DNA of 64,000 bases, from positions 54,945,554-55,009,553 of the forward strand of contig OX485803.1 of the NCBI GenBank assembly GCA_950295325.1, read 5' to 3'. The position numbers and the translations under genes are program-made. Under the pieces are notes generated by a model. It did not search any database, was not told the origin of the DNA, and saw only the letters and a program-made list of their open reading frames with translations. The stretch is from Polytrichum commune (Eukaryota; Streptophyta; Polytrichopsida; Polytrichales; Polytrichaceae). Positions 23,215-33,891 of this stretch are shown one piece after another (position 1 is the stretch's first letter; the number at the start of each line of letters is the position of its first letter).

Positions 23215-25298
23215 ATGTCCGGAGTTAAGAGCTTCGTGGTTTTCATGTTGGCCATATCTATGTCGATATGGCCGGGTGCCAGTGGCAACCAAAACATCAG
23301 CTGTCGCTGCTTGGATTCGGAAGCTTGCTGGCCAACTGCCGAAAAATGGGATGCATTTAATATGACTATCGGCGGTAGACTAATTGCTCCAAAACCCACA
23401 GGTAAGTACTGCTCTCAGCAGCGATCGAGTCTTGTGTGCTCGCCTCGCTTCAAGTTCACTCAATTAAGTTGTACAATCTGACCACATAATCGACGATTCT
23501 GAACTGTGAACTCTAATGCGAAACCGAAACCGAAACCTGCAAGTTTCGTTTACATTTCTCCTCGTCGTGCATGGTCGAATTGCAAGAATTATCACGTAAT
23601 AATCATCGCAGCTTACAACTTCTGCACTTAGAATAAGATGCACTGTCTTCGCAGAGAGATTTGATGTCAAGTGTCTAGATGACATGATGTTTCTGTGAAC
23701 TAATTCCTGCAGGATACCCTTGCCACAATCCACATTTCGATGCGACAAAGTGCCTTACCATCCAAGAAAACTCTACCAATGCTTACTTGCGAGCAGCCAA
23801 TCCCGGGAGCATGCAAGCAGACAACTGGGAAGACAAAGGCACGCAACGGTGTGCATTCGAGGCGCCCCGGAGTGCACCCTGCCGCCAAGGCCAAGTATCC
23901 ATCCTCGGTGTGCAAGTGGAGAGTGTCCAAGATGTGCAGAAGGCAGTCAAGTTCGCATCGGATCACAACCTCCGGATCGCAGTGAAGAGCAGCGGGCACG
24001 ATTACTTTGGCCGAAGTGCAGCGACAGGCTCCTTCCTCATCTGGATGCACAAGATGAAGAATTACAATCCTAACAACATAAGCATCGATTACACATTCAC
24101 CGCAACTGACAAGAATTGTAAGAAATTTTCCACCCCTGCGGTGACAGTCACAGGAGGGGTACAATGGGGGGAAGTCTATGATGCCCTCAAGCCAACCGGG
24201 TACATCGCTCTAGGAGGCATGGGCCTAACCATCTGCGCAAGCGGCGGGTACTTCCAAGGGGGTGGCCATGGTGTGCTTGGTCCATCCTTCGGCCTGGCTG
24301 TAGACAACATCCTGCAAATCGAAGTTGTCACCGCAGACGGGAAATTCCACATCACAAACGCATGTAAGGAGCCTGACCTATTCTTCGCCCTCCGGGGGGG
24401 CGGGGGGGGCACCTTCGGTATAGTCACTTCTGTCACTTACAAACTACACAGAAACCCTGACAACTTCGCCGGCACCATTCTCACCATCTCTCCACCAAAC
24501 GGAACAATCTGGACTCGGGAGACACAAGAATCTGTGTTGGCCATCTGGGCCAAAGGCATGGTTGCAATGGACGCTGCAAAGTGGGGTGGGTACTGGTACT
24601 TTCAGGATACTGGATTCACAGGGTCCTTTTTGGTGCCTGATACTGTGGAAAGTGCAAACCTTACCATAACCCCAGTAGTGGAAGAGCTTTCGAAGATTGA
24701 GCAGGTGACACCTGCTGTTTTTACATTCAAAGTTGCAACATTCCAGGAGTGGCATGACGATATCTACGCGACTTCGAAGACGAACACGGATGCTACAGGG
24801 GAACGCCAACTTTTGGGGTCACGAATTATCCCTTACTCGGCCCTGGAGGATCCCAGTAGTCTTGCAAGAAGCATTGTTGATGCCATGGTTGAATCTGGTG
24901 TAAAAGTCATGGTTGGCGTCCAAGTGATTGGACCCGGTGTCCGCAAGGCTGACCCACACGGCCTCACGGCTGTCACCCCTGCGTGGCGAACAGGCGTCGT
25001 GCATGTGGTAGCAACCTCGGCATGGTCGTGGAATTCTACGGAAGCTGAGGAGGATTCTGTAAGGCAATCTGTACTCGCCTTCACCAAATTGCTGCAGAGA
25101 TCGTATCCTGATTCCGGTGCTTACTTCAACGAAGCCAGCATCGATGAGCCGGGGTGGAAGCAATCCTTCTGGGGCAAGTCCAACTATGCTAAGTTGCTAG
25201 CCATCAAGATGCGAGTCGATCCGTTAGGTCTCTTTACGTGCCGGAAATGTGTTGGCAGTGAGCTGTGGAGAAACAGTGGCACGTGCCGAGTTCCATGA
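23215..25298 (+). CDS. Secreted FAD-linked oxidase, BBE-like, two exons (23215-23401, 23713-25298)
   Basis: A vanillyl-alcohol-oxidase-superfamily flavoprotein expected to oxidise small molecules such as sugars, alkaloids or phenolics with O2 outside the cell; the substrate is unknown. Splicing at cccacag/gtaagt and ctgcag/gatacc removes a 311-bp intron and gives 590 residues in frame. The start at 23215 is chosen because it is directly followed by a signal peptide (SGVKSFVVFMLAISMSIWPG, cleavage near residue 26); an in-frame ATG at 23197 is possible. Visible motifs: SSGHDYFGRS with the His that binds FAD, GGYFQGGGHG, DLFFALRGGGGGTFGIV, and a C-terminal BBE block (YFNEASIDEPGWKQSFWG, DPLGLFTCRKCVG). 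The second covalent Cys of BBE is not at its usual spacing. Several N-glycosylation sequons support secretion. The N-terminal CRCLDSEACWP..W is typical of fungal members. Confidence 0.9.
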
Positions 25299-25514
25299 TC
25301 GGGGAGATTTATGGGCATAATCGGTTGAGATCCTAGTGTTTGCAAGTCCAACCGGTCGCATGTTGACATACTTCGGCTTTCCTATATTAATTTGAGGTAC
25401 ATTCCATGAATTCCTCTAAAGTGATCGGTAATTCTCCCGAAGTCTTGGACTTCAACCGGTTATTTCTCAAACTCAACCGGTTCATCTGTAACTAACTGCC
25501 GGTTCTCCCCGATC
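25297..25514. mobile_element. MITE abutting the oxidase stop codon
   Basis: The segment has 11-bp inverted ends, gatcggggaga at 25297-25307 and tctccccgatc at 25504-25514, and internal aaccggt-type repeats. Its first two bases overlap the TGA stop of the oxidase gene. A diverged copy is at 20738-20945. The right end is followed by a short tandem copy of ccgatcttagg. No clear target duplication is seen. Confidence 0.65.
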
Positions 25515-25614
25515 TTAGGCCGATCTTAGGCCGAGTTTCGCAATAGAAAGGTCGATCCATGGTTTATGTGACCCGCTGCGAGGATACTGAGGAGGAGATC
25601 TACACAAAGCCAAT

Positions 25615-27015
25615 CACTAGTACCTAGGGGGCATACATTACAACATAATTGTAACATTCTTGCAACATTTTTGCAACGGTTTTGTGGGTTTTGGGAATCC
25701 CAATATTTGTGTCAAGTTCTCAAAAGTGTTGTAATCTTGTTGCAAGTATGTTGCAAATATGTTATTAGCTTGTTTATATACCATTTGCAAAAGTGGCGTT
25801 TAAAATGTGTTGTGGCTATGTTTAAAACCCGTTGCTAATGAAGAAAGAAATGCTCATATTTTGCCTACCTTTATATTGGTTTTGCAACGGCTTAGCAATA
25901 GTTTTGAAATGCATTTGTAGCGCTTTACAAATGTTGAAAATATACCTCTACAACAAAGGAAGAGTAAAACATCCACATATTTCGTGCGTTATGTTTACAA
26001 ATCAAACTCATTTGCATTTCAGACAACAAATACATTATATATTGATTGTGAATTGTTTAGTACCAAGTTTTTCATTAATTGAACATGTGTATTTCACATA
26101 CTTCCACAACATTACATCCATAATGACAACAGTGGTTGTATACAATCGACACTCTTCATTGACATTCTTGTAACAATATGCAATCATTGTGCAATCAAAT
26201 TAAAAATGTATGTGTAGGGTTTTTGAAAGATTATTTCATTAGTATTTAAACTTTTATCATATGAATTTGGTGTTGTTTTGTAGGAAGTTGCCAACAAAAG
26301 CCTATCACATTCTATGTGATTTTTTCTACCATATAAATCATATCATCCGCAATTGCATAGTAAAGAACGTGAAATATTTGATGGTAAAAATGAAATTTAT
26401 TGACTTTTTTTTTGTAATACATGTAAATTGGAGCACTACGACCAAAAATCATATCACAGTGAGCTATTTTGTCACCCGGGGGATAGCCATCCGGACGTTC
26501 CTAGAAATTCATAATATTCCTAGATTTCAAAATGCGTGCAATACAACAATGGCTCCTTAATACAACTTCTTAAAATTGAAATTTTTGCAAAATTTCAAAA
26601 GTCGCTGACACGTGCATGTGAAACAAATAATTACCATCCCCAAAGTATTGAAAAGCACACGTAACAAATATTTATGTATTTTTAATATTGGAAGCCCATG
26701 GATGATATCACTTAATTGGAATAAGGATGCACCCAACCTTTTTCTCCGTGTCATGAATTGGTATACCATGCAATATGGCAAGGAACTCGGTTGTGATCAG
26801 TCTAGAGTTATCATGCTCTTCCCACTCCAGCTCGGCGTGGAAATCCATGTGTGTGTAATGCATCTCTTTGGCAAAAATTGCGAGGTCCTGAATTATGAGT
26901 TCTGAGGCATCGTCGAGAGCATCATATTCTTGCCCAATGACGTTGTCGGCATAATCGACATACTCCTTCCAGCGCATAATGCTTCCTTTGTTCTTGAGGT
27001 TGGAAGCAAATGTTG
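25615..27015. repeat. Left arm of the 1.4-kb inverted repeat
   Basis: It matches 29128-30528 in reverse complement. It includes an antisense copy (27015-26708) of the NB-ARC RNBS-D-like segment reading LKNKGSIMRWKEYVDYADNV. Apparent open frames inside it (25832-26173, 26261-26560) recur in the other arm and have no recognisable domain. Confidence 0.85.
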
Positions 27016-28289
27016 CCAAAAATACCTCCCCTCAAAATTCAATTAGCAGTGTGAATGACTACCAATTAGTGTCTAGCTCCATGCACTCTTACTGAAAAAG
27101 GTATTCACAGTGCACCAAAATGAACAATTTTTCCACATTTTGTACACAATGCTAACTTGAACATGAGCTATAATCTTCATGCGTTTATTTTGGGGTATAA
27201 TTTGGACATGAACTGTATATTGCTGATAGTCATGGTTGAGGTTTTAGCGCAGCAGAATACAAGGTTTGTTTCCAACTGTACAATTGACTGATCAGTTTGG
27301 TATTTTTTGAGGTATGAAAGTTGTCTCATTGATCAAGGTTTTTATGACTGATCATTTTTTAGTTCTAAAATCTTTGTGTTGTATTTATCCTTTTGGACAT
27401 CATACAGTTTGTTAATTTATTTTTTCTTACAATATAGTAGGTCAATGAATAACGCGACAAAGTCAAGATATCAACGGCAGGGGTGTTGGGGGTTATTCCA
27501 ATAATAGGTTCACCTATACAACCTCCATTATGTAATTTAAATTCCAACCCACCAGTGCTAAGACAAAGGTTTAACGAAGTACCCATAAGCATACATGCTC
27601 GGGTTAGATGCAATGCTACCACGCGATTAGGTACATGATAACAATACGGAAAGGACAATTATGATGATGTGGAAAGTGAACCTAGCGCTTCGCCAAACAC
27701 GATGTATGCGGAGACGTCGCTTGATTATATTCGTAATAGAGAGGACGAAGCACTGCACAAGGTCATTTCATAACCAAAATTGAATTTAAAACCTTGTAGA
27801 AGAAGTAAACAAAACATAGATGTTTTGGATTTCCTGCCGGTTAAAATAACAAAGCCTTTTGTTCTCGAGTGAGGACATAAGTACATCATTACTTGAGAGA
27901 TATACATGTCAAATGGATTGATCTTAAAAAAAGATCAGGTTAATCTAGCATTATGGGGAAAATGAGGAAGCAATTTCTTGGACAATGGAACGACGCTTGC
28001 GTATATGTTATGATATGTAGCATACTACGTCAAAAAGTGTGCAAGTTGAGAAAGTTCGCCATCAGTGGAGGTAAGTTTTTGACATATGTTTATGATAATT
28101 AAAATTTTATATCTTTTATTATTGCTTAAGCAATGTGAAATTTTAATTAATTGATTTTTTATATAGATGAAAGGCCACCTAATTGTATTGCAGTAAGTTA
28201 AACTTTTTTTGTTCGAGAGGCCTAAGAGCACGTTCAAAATCCAACTTGGAACGAACAGCATCGGAAAGCCTCTCAAACTCATTTAGGTC

Positions 28290-29438
28290 CTAGGTCTAAA
28301 TTTGGAAGCGGTGGTGCAATATCTTTTTCTCAAAAATTTGTAAGTTTATTAAATCCTAAATTTATTTTGATGTAGATTTTTGAATAATATATTGATTATT
28401 CTAACTGATTTGAATGCCGTTGTTTCTTACCAAGAAGATACGTTTGGGTACAACCGACTACGGAGCAAATTAACAAAGCCGAATTGGTTGGCTTGAAGGA
28501 GTTATTTAATACATTTGATGTAAGTGAATTAGTATATGAAGAAAAAAATCAAACTTATGGAAATCTAAATTCGGGTTCATACGTTTCAAATCACTTTCCT
28601 TTCTTATAATTGGCATGAAGTTGTCTTGAAGTTCAAGTCATGGTCGCTTCTTACCCGGTTTAAAATCTCATGAAGACCTTATCTGAGATTCAATTATTGA
28701 GTAACTTGTTGAATTTTGTGGATGCACTGCAAGGCAAGACGTATTTAAGAAACCATTTGGATCACATGAAGTGACATGTGTTTATAGTTGTTGATAATGT
28801 TTCGGTTATCACTTAGGACAAAGCGAAATGGTATGTGAGTTGCGAGTTTCCGACAAACAGTTTCGTGTTAGTGACATCTAGGCGTTGCGATCTTCTGGAG
28901 TATGTGCTAGAAGATCCAATGTATTGCAAGCATTTTTCCCAATCTGGATCCTAAAGAAGCTCGACTTTTTTTTCTGTCCAATGCTGCTCTGAGCAAAAAA
29001 TCCCTTGTGACAGAAAGTGAGGCTCGAGATGTCATTGTGGACGAACATCTTACTTTGGAGGAGTTCGAAGTTGTGGAAGAATGCCTTCGGAGATGCTGTG
29101 TCGACAAAAAAATTATTCCAAGGATGTTGACCACGTTTGTTTCCTTCCTCAAGAACAAAGGAAGCATTATGCGCTGGAAGGAGTATGTCGATTATGCCGA
29201 CAACGTCATTGGACAAGAATATGATGCTCTTGACGATGCCTCAAAACTCATAATTCAGGACCTCGCAATTTTTGCCAAAGAGATGCATTACACACACATG
29301 GATTTCCACGCCGAGTTGGAGTGGGAAGAGCATGATAACTCCAGACTGATCACAACCGAGTTCCTTGCCATGTTGCATGGTATACCAATTCATGATGCGG
29401 AGAAAAAGGTTGGGTGCATCCTTATTCCAATTAAGTGA
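28290..29438 (+). pseudogene. NB-ARC (NLR-type) ATPase fragment, decayed
   Basis: In order on the plus strand are a kinase-2-like strand VFIVVDNV (about 28779-28802), an RNBS-B-like SFVLVTSRRCDLL (28859-28897), an RNBS-C-like LDPKEARLFFLSNAALS (about 28943-28996, after a frame change) and a final open frame from about 28970 to 29438 with FEVVEECLRRCC and YDALDDASKLIIQDLAIFAKEM, which matches the RNBS-D/DIACFF region. A degraded P-loop (GSGGAIS) may lie near 28300. Stops and a frameshift in a T-run make it non-functional. NB-ARC proteins are immune receptor switches; no LRR or N-terminal domain is seen. Confidence 0.75.
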
Positions 29439-30528
29439 TATCATCCATGGGCTTCCAATATTAAAAGTACATAAATATTTGTTACATGTGCTTTTCAATA
29501 CTTTGGGGATGGTAATTATATGTATCACATGCACGTGTCAGCAACTTTTGAAATTTTGCAAAAATTTCAATTTTAGGAAGTTGTATTAAGGAGCCATTGT
29601 TGTATTGCACGCATTTCGAAATCTAGGAATATTATGAATTTCTAGGAACGTCCGGATGGTTATCCCCCGGGTGACAAAATAGCTCAATGTGATATGATTT
29701 TTGGTCGCAGTGCTCCAATTTACATGCATTACAAAAAAAAATCATTAAATTTCATTTTTACCATCAAATATTTCACGTTCTTTACTATGCAATTGCGGAT
29801 GATATGATTTATATGGTAGAAAAAATCACATAGAATGTGATAGGCTTTTGTTGGCAACTTCCTACAAAACAACACCAAATTCATATGATAAAAGTTTAAA
29901 TACTAATGAAATAATCTTTCAAAAACCCTACACATACATTTTTAATTTGATTGCACAATGATTGCATATTGTTACAAGAATGTCAATGAAGAGTGTCGAT
30001 TGTATACAACCACTGTTGTCATTATGGATGTAATGTTGTGGAAGTATGTGAAATACACATGTTCAATTAATGAAAAACTTGGTACTAAACAATTCACAAT
30101 CAATATATAATGTATTTGTTGTCTGAAATGCAAATGAGTTTGATTTGTAAACATAACGCACGAAATATGTGGATGTTTTACTCTTCCTTTGTTGTAGAGG
30201 TATATTTTCAACATTTGTAAAGCGCTACAAATGCATTTCAAAACTATTGCTAAGCCGTTGCAAAACCAATATAAAGGTAGGCAAAATATGAGCATTTCTT
30301 TCTTCATTAGCAACGGGTTTTAAACATAGCCACAACACATTTTAAACGCCACTTTTGCAAATGGTATATAAACAAGCTAATAACATATTTGCAACATATT
30401 TGCAACAAGATTACAACACTTTTGAGAACTTGACACAAATATTGGGATTCCCGAAACCCACAAAACCGTTGCAAAAATGTTGCAAGAATGTTACAATTAT
30501 GTTGTAATGTATACCCCTAGGTACTAGT
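29128..30528. repeat. Right arm of the 1.4-kb inverted repeat
   Basis: Reverse-complementary to 25615-27015. It contains the end of the NB-ARC fragment up to the stop at 29438, followed by non-coding AT-rich DNA. Since the reading frame runs into it uninterrupted from the centre, this arm is probably the original and the left arm the duplicate. Confidence 0.85.
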
Positions 30529-30794
30529 GTTTGTAATTAAAAAGCCACGGTATGTATGCTTATATCGCTTCTCGAAAGACAAGTTGTGTTGGTAAAGCAA
30601 GGCCTTCCTAATAATGCAGGGAGAACAATAGAGACTGTCTCAATGAGCGGAGAGCCAACCCAGTTCTCAATGTTTTGCAAGTCATTTTAAAACTAGGCAC
30701 AAGACCATCAACAATGTACACCATGGAGAAAGGGTTAAGAATGTATAGCACCGAAACTGTGAACTTTGCATGGGCTATTTGTTGATTGGGATAA

Positions 30795-31172
30795 GGCACC
30801 ACGGGCCTTGGCTTGGTGGTTAGGGCTCATGGCCCCCCACTGAGGAGGTTGTGGGTTCTATTCCCCATGCCGGCGTGGTGCTCACCACCTTAGTCCACCC
30901 AACTATGGTGGGGGGTCCTTGGACCTTGTTGTATGGGTACCTCAAAGCCCTTTGGGGGGATACCATGTCCGGTATCTTCAAGGCACTAGTGGCTAGTTAG
31001 GAACTAGTATAGTGTGTCACTATAGTGCCCATACTCGAAAGGGGAGAGTAGTATTGCCCCAATGTCCCCTTGTCCAGTGGGCATCGGGTCATTGACATTA
31101 CGAACGGACACTTTATTCACGCCGGCCCCTTGCTAAAAAGGGACCGGAGTTTCTATCTATCTTCTATCTATC
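30795..31172 (+). mobile_element. tRNA-derived SINE with 13-bp TSD
   Basis: A 378-bp insertion is flanked by ttgattgggataa at 30782-30794 and 31173-31185. The head has Pol III internal promoter elements, an A box TGGCTTGGTGG (30809-30819) and a B box GGTTCTATTCC (30854-30864). The tail carries ggacactttattcacgccgg, a 10-bp imperfect hairpin (ccggcccctt / aagggaccgg) and a CTAT-type repeat end. The tail block matches the 3' end of LINE-A, indicating that it was mobilised by that LINE family. The exact TSD suggests a fairly recent insertion. Confidence 0.88.
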
Positions 31173-31185
31173 TTGATTGGGATAA

Positions 31186-31700
31186 TTGCTTTTGAGTCTG
31201 TCTACCATCACCCTGGAGCCATTTTTTAGTCCCTCAATAAGTGGAGGTGATGTCATTCTCCAAGTAATGAGAACATCTGCCACACAATAAAATTGAGGTG
31301 AGTACTGATAATATCCTCATGCGTCAACCAAGTTCAAGCTTACCATCCGTTGCAACAAGGACTTGAGCCGTCCAAATCCTATGGGTACATATATACATAT
31401 CAAGAAAAGAACGTAGTGAACAACATTCATTTTCCAACTATATCCATTGAGTCTATGTAAGAGACAAACTTGGGCTCTCCATGCACAGGTTGAATATTAT
31501 ACTGAACGTCAGCATCCTATAAGACACCTATAAGACACAATACATGAACAACGTAAAGAAGTAGATTTATAACCAACCTGCAAGTGCTTTGATTGGATGA
31601 AGGCGCGCAATTATCAACTCCCTTTGGTCCATACAAACTTGGGAAGATGGGTCCAATATCCTGCAGAGTGTGCCTCTTGCTTTCAACAAAACCGATGTCA
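31186..31700. other. Non-coding stretch between SINE and Harbinger
   Basis: No gene or repeat recognised in this segment. The sequence before 31186 was joined directly to the SINE target. Confidence 0.5.
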
Positions 31701-31905
31701 GAGCATCGCCACCGTTCACTCCAACGGTCACGCCAACGGGAGGTGGCCGGGGTGGGTCCCGGTACATCCGCCACCGCCCTCACGGCAACCCTAAACCCAC
31801 TGCCGGTCACGCCATCCAAGCTGCCTTGGACGGCAACTTGGTGTGCAAATTTTTGACCCTCCAAAGCCTGACTTTTGCAGTCTGACAGTGTTGAAGGTTT
31901 TGTTA

Positions 31906-33891
31906 ATGGCTGGTCGCAGGGAACGAGGTGTTGCTTTGGGGTCACCGGAAGGGGGGCCAGCAAAAGTTGGTTGCAAAGGGAAGAATTTTATTAGGGTGGA
32001 AGAAGAGCAATTATGCAAGAGTGTGATGTTGGTTTCGCAAGATTGTGTAGTGGGGAATCAACAAAAGGCAGGTGTGTTTTGGGAGAGGATTACTGAACAC
32101 TACAATGAAAACCGGCCGGATGGAGTGCGGCCCTTGCGAAGTCTAGAGACGAAGTGGGGTTTGATAAAACACAATGTGTCAAAGTTCTGTGGCATTTACA
32201 ATCAGATCCAGCTTTTGCACAAGAGTGGCAGCAGTGCTGCAGATACATTGAGAGATGCAAAGGAGTTGTATAGGCAAAAAAGTCCCAAAAATACAGATTT
32301 TTTATTTGAACATTGTTGGTTGTTACTTAAAGATTGTCCCTGCTGGGCGGACGGATGGACGCAGTCGCCTATGGGTAAGAAACGATCTGCTGATGAGTGC
32401 GAGGGAAGCAACACACAAGATCCAGGCATTTCGGAGGGTGCTGCAAGGTCTCAATCTGTGTACAATGAGCGGCCTGGGGGAGTGAAAGCAGCCAAGCAAG
32501 ACAACATACAACAAAAATCGAGAGACGGCGCATTGTATGCTCAAGCTGAGGCAACAAGGAGCATGGCAGCTGTTCAAATGAAAAAAGTTTCTCTTATGGA
32601 AGACCAGAATATGTTGCTGTTGATGACCATGCCATTAGAAGATAGTGCAGGGGAGGATGCACGCGAATATTTGAGGCTTAGGAGGGGGGAGGAGCTAAAA
32701 AAATTAAGGAGAAGGCTGTCTGAAGAGCAGTGCAGACAGCAGGCACAGGAAGCAAGTGTTGTCGCCGCTGCAGAGTTCGATCAGGGGCAAGAATACAGTC
32801 CTGTTCGATCTCGGCCAGGGACTTCGATGTCGGGGGGAGGCCTGTCTGCAGGCGCGGCGGGGGCTTCTGGTGCGCCGGGGGAGGGCCCTGTGGGAGGCCG
32901 CCTGTCTGGAGGGAGAGGGAGATCTGCACCTGAGCGTGCTGCTGCTGCTGCTGCCGGCGGAGGAGTGTCTGCACCTGGGCCTGCTGCTGCTGCCGGCGGA
33001 GGAAGATCTGCCGCAGGTGGGATGGCGACAGCGAGGGAGATAGGCGCCGACAGCTTCGGCGAAGGGGGCGGTGAAGGAAGCGGAGGGGGAGAAGGAGGGC
33101 GGGCAGGTGGCGGAGGACTGCGGCAGGGGGAAGATGAAGGGAGGCGAGCTGCAGGAGGAGAAAGCGAAGAAGCAGAGGGAGGGAGGCGAGCTGGAGGAGG
33201 TGGGAGCGAAGGAGCACAAGGAGGGAGGCGCGCTGGAGGAGCAGAAGGAGGGTGGCGAGCTGGAGGCAGCCAGGGAGCAGAAGGAGCGAGGCGAGCAGGA
33301 GGAGGAGGCAGCCGAGGTGCGGAAGGAGGGAGGCGAGGTGAAGGAGGAGGATTTCAAGAGGCAGAAGTCGGGAGAAGAGCTGGAGGAGGAGGAGGTCGGA
33401 GAGCAGCGGAGGAGAGCTCCGATGGTGGGAGAGCGGGGGGAGAGTGGGATCCCGAAGTGCAGGGCAGAGAATGGGATGGGGGAGATGGGAGGGAGGAGGA
33501 GGTCAACCTGTGGATGCAAGCAGAGAGCGCTGAAGGAGGCAGAGAGCGTGGGCAGCTACCGGCCGTTGCAGCTGGGCGGCGAAACTGGAGCGCAGACAGC
33601 CGAGACGTAGCAGGTGATTTCTTCAAGTATTTTTCATGTTTCCGGATTTTTTTGGCGCCCAACCCTCGCAGCTCCACTCTGCTGGCACCGCCTGCCACTT
33701 GCAGGCCGCTCTCCTTCGCGCCACAGCCTGGCAGGCCCCCCGGCGTGGAGATCCCGCTGCCATCTCGGGAAATTCAGTCGCCTTCCTTCTTTTTTGAGCT
33801 CTTGCCATTCTCGGTGCCATTTTTTAGCTCTTGCCATTCTCGGTGCAGGAAACGGATTCCACGGATTAATTGGCCGAATTTTGGCCCCTAA
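31906..33891 (+). CDS. Harbinger ORF1, SANT/NAM-associated DNA-binding protein
   Basis: ORF1 of PIF/Harbinger binds the element ends and helps bring the transposase into the nucleus. Residues about 25-110 form a Myb/trihelix-like domain (FIRVEEEQLCKSVMLVSQDC, VFWERITEHYNEN, RSLETKWGLIKHNVSKFCGI), followed by a NAM-associated C-terminal region (SPMGKKRSADE basic patch, then a charged helix YLRLRRGEELKKLRRRLSEEQ). ATG at 31906 is chosen because the domain follows within 25 codons. From about residue 300 the frame is a Gly/Arg/Ala-rich low-complexity stretch, while an alternative frame over 33071-33610 is also open and reads as an acidic coiled coil. A CAG/GTGA donor at about 33613 suggests that the last 90 codons may be intron. 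The C-terminus is therefore uncertain. Confidence 0.65.
   Translation: MAGRRERGVALGSPEGGPAKVGCKGKNFIRVEEEQLCKSVMLVSQDCVVGNQQKAGVFWERITEHYNENRPDGVRPLRSLETKWGLIKHNVSKFCGIYNQIQLLHKSGSSAADTLRDAKELYRQKSPKNTDFLFEHCWLLLKDCPCWADGWTQSPMGKKRSADECEGSNTQDPGISEGAARSQSVYNERPGGVKAAKQDNIQQKSRDGALYAQAEATRSMAAVQMKKVSLMEDQNMLLLMTMPLEDSAGEDAREYLRLRRGEELKKLRRRLSEEQCRQQAQEASVVAAAEFDQGQEYSPVRSRPGTSMSGGGLSAGAAGASGAPGEGPVGGRLSGGRGRSAPERAAAAAAGGGVSAPGPAAAAGGGRSAAGGMATAREIGADSFGEGGGEGSGGGEGGRAGGGGLRQGEDEGRRAAGGESEEAEGGRRAGGGGSEGAQGGRRAGGAEGGWRAGGSQGAEGARRAGGGGSRGAEGGRRGEGGGFQEAEVGRRAGGGGGRRAAEESSDGGRAGGEWDPEVQGREWDGGDGREEEVNLWMQAESAEGGRERGQLPAVAAGRRNWSADSRDVAGDFFKYFSCFRIFLAPNPRSSTLLAPPATCRPLSFAPQPGRPPGVEIPLPSREIQSPSFFFELLPFSVPFFSSCHSRCRKRIPRINWPNFGP

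Larger units (their letters stand above)
25615..30528. mobile_element. 4.9-kb element with 1.4-kb inverted arms carrying an NB-ARC fragment
   Basis: Arm 25615 to about 27015 is the inverted copy of about 29128-30528, with very high identity; the outermost bases are cactagtacctaggggg and its complement. The centre (27016-29127) is unique. The right arm plus centre hold a decayed NB-ARC gene fragment (28290-29438); the left arm repeats only the last part of it in antisense. Long arms with a captured gene piece recall foldback or Pack-MULE elements. No target duplication is clear and no transposase is present; a large segmental inverted duplication is the alternative. Confidence 0.8.

Noticed and set aside
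25832-26560. Cys/Phe-rich plus-strand frames in the left arm, repeated in the right arm
   Set aside because: Conserved only because the arms are duplicates; AT-rich, no domain and no sign of coding constraint.
32678-33519. Ser/Pro/Leu-rich minus-strand frames opposite Harbinger ORF1
   Set aside because: Shadow of the GGA/GCA repeats on the sense strand; no independent signal.
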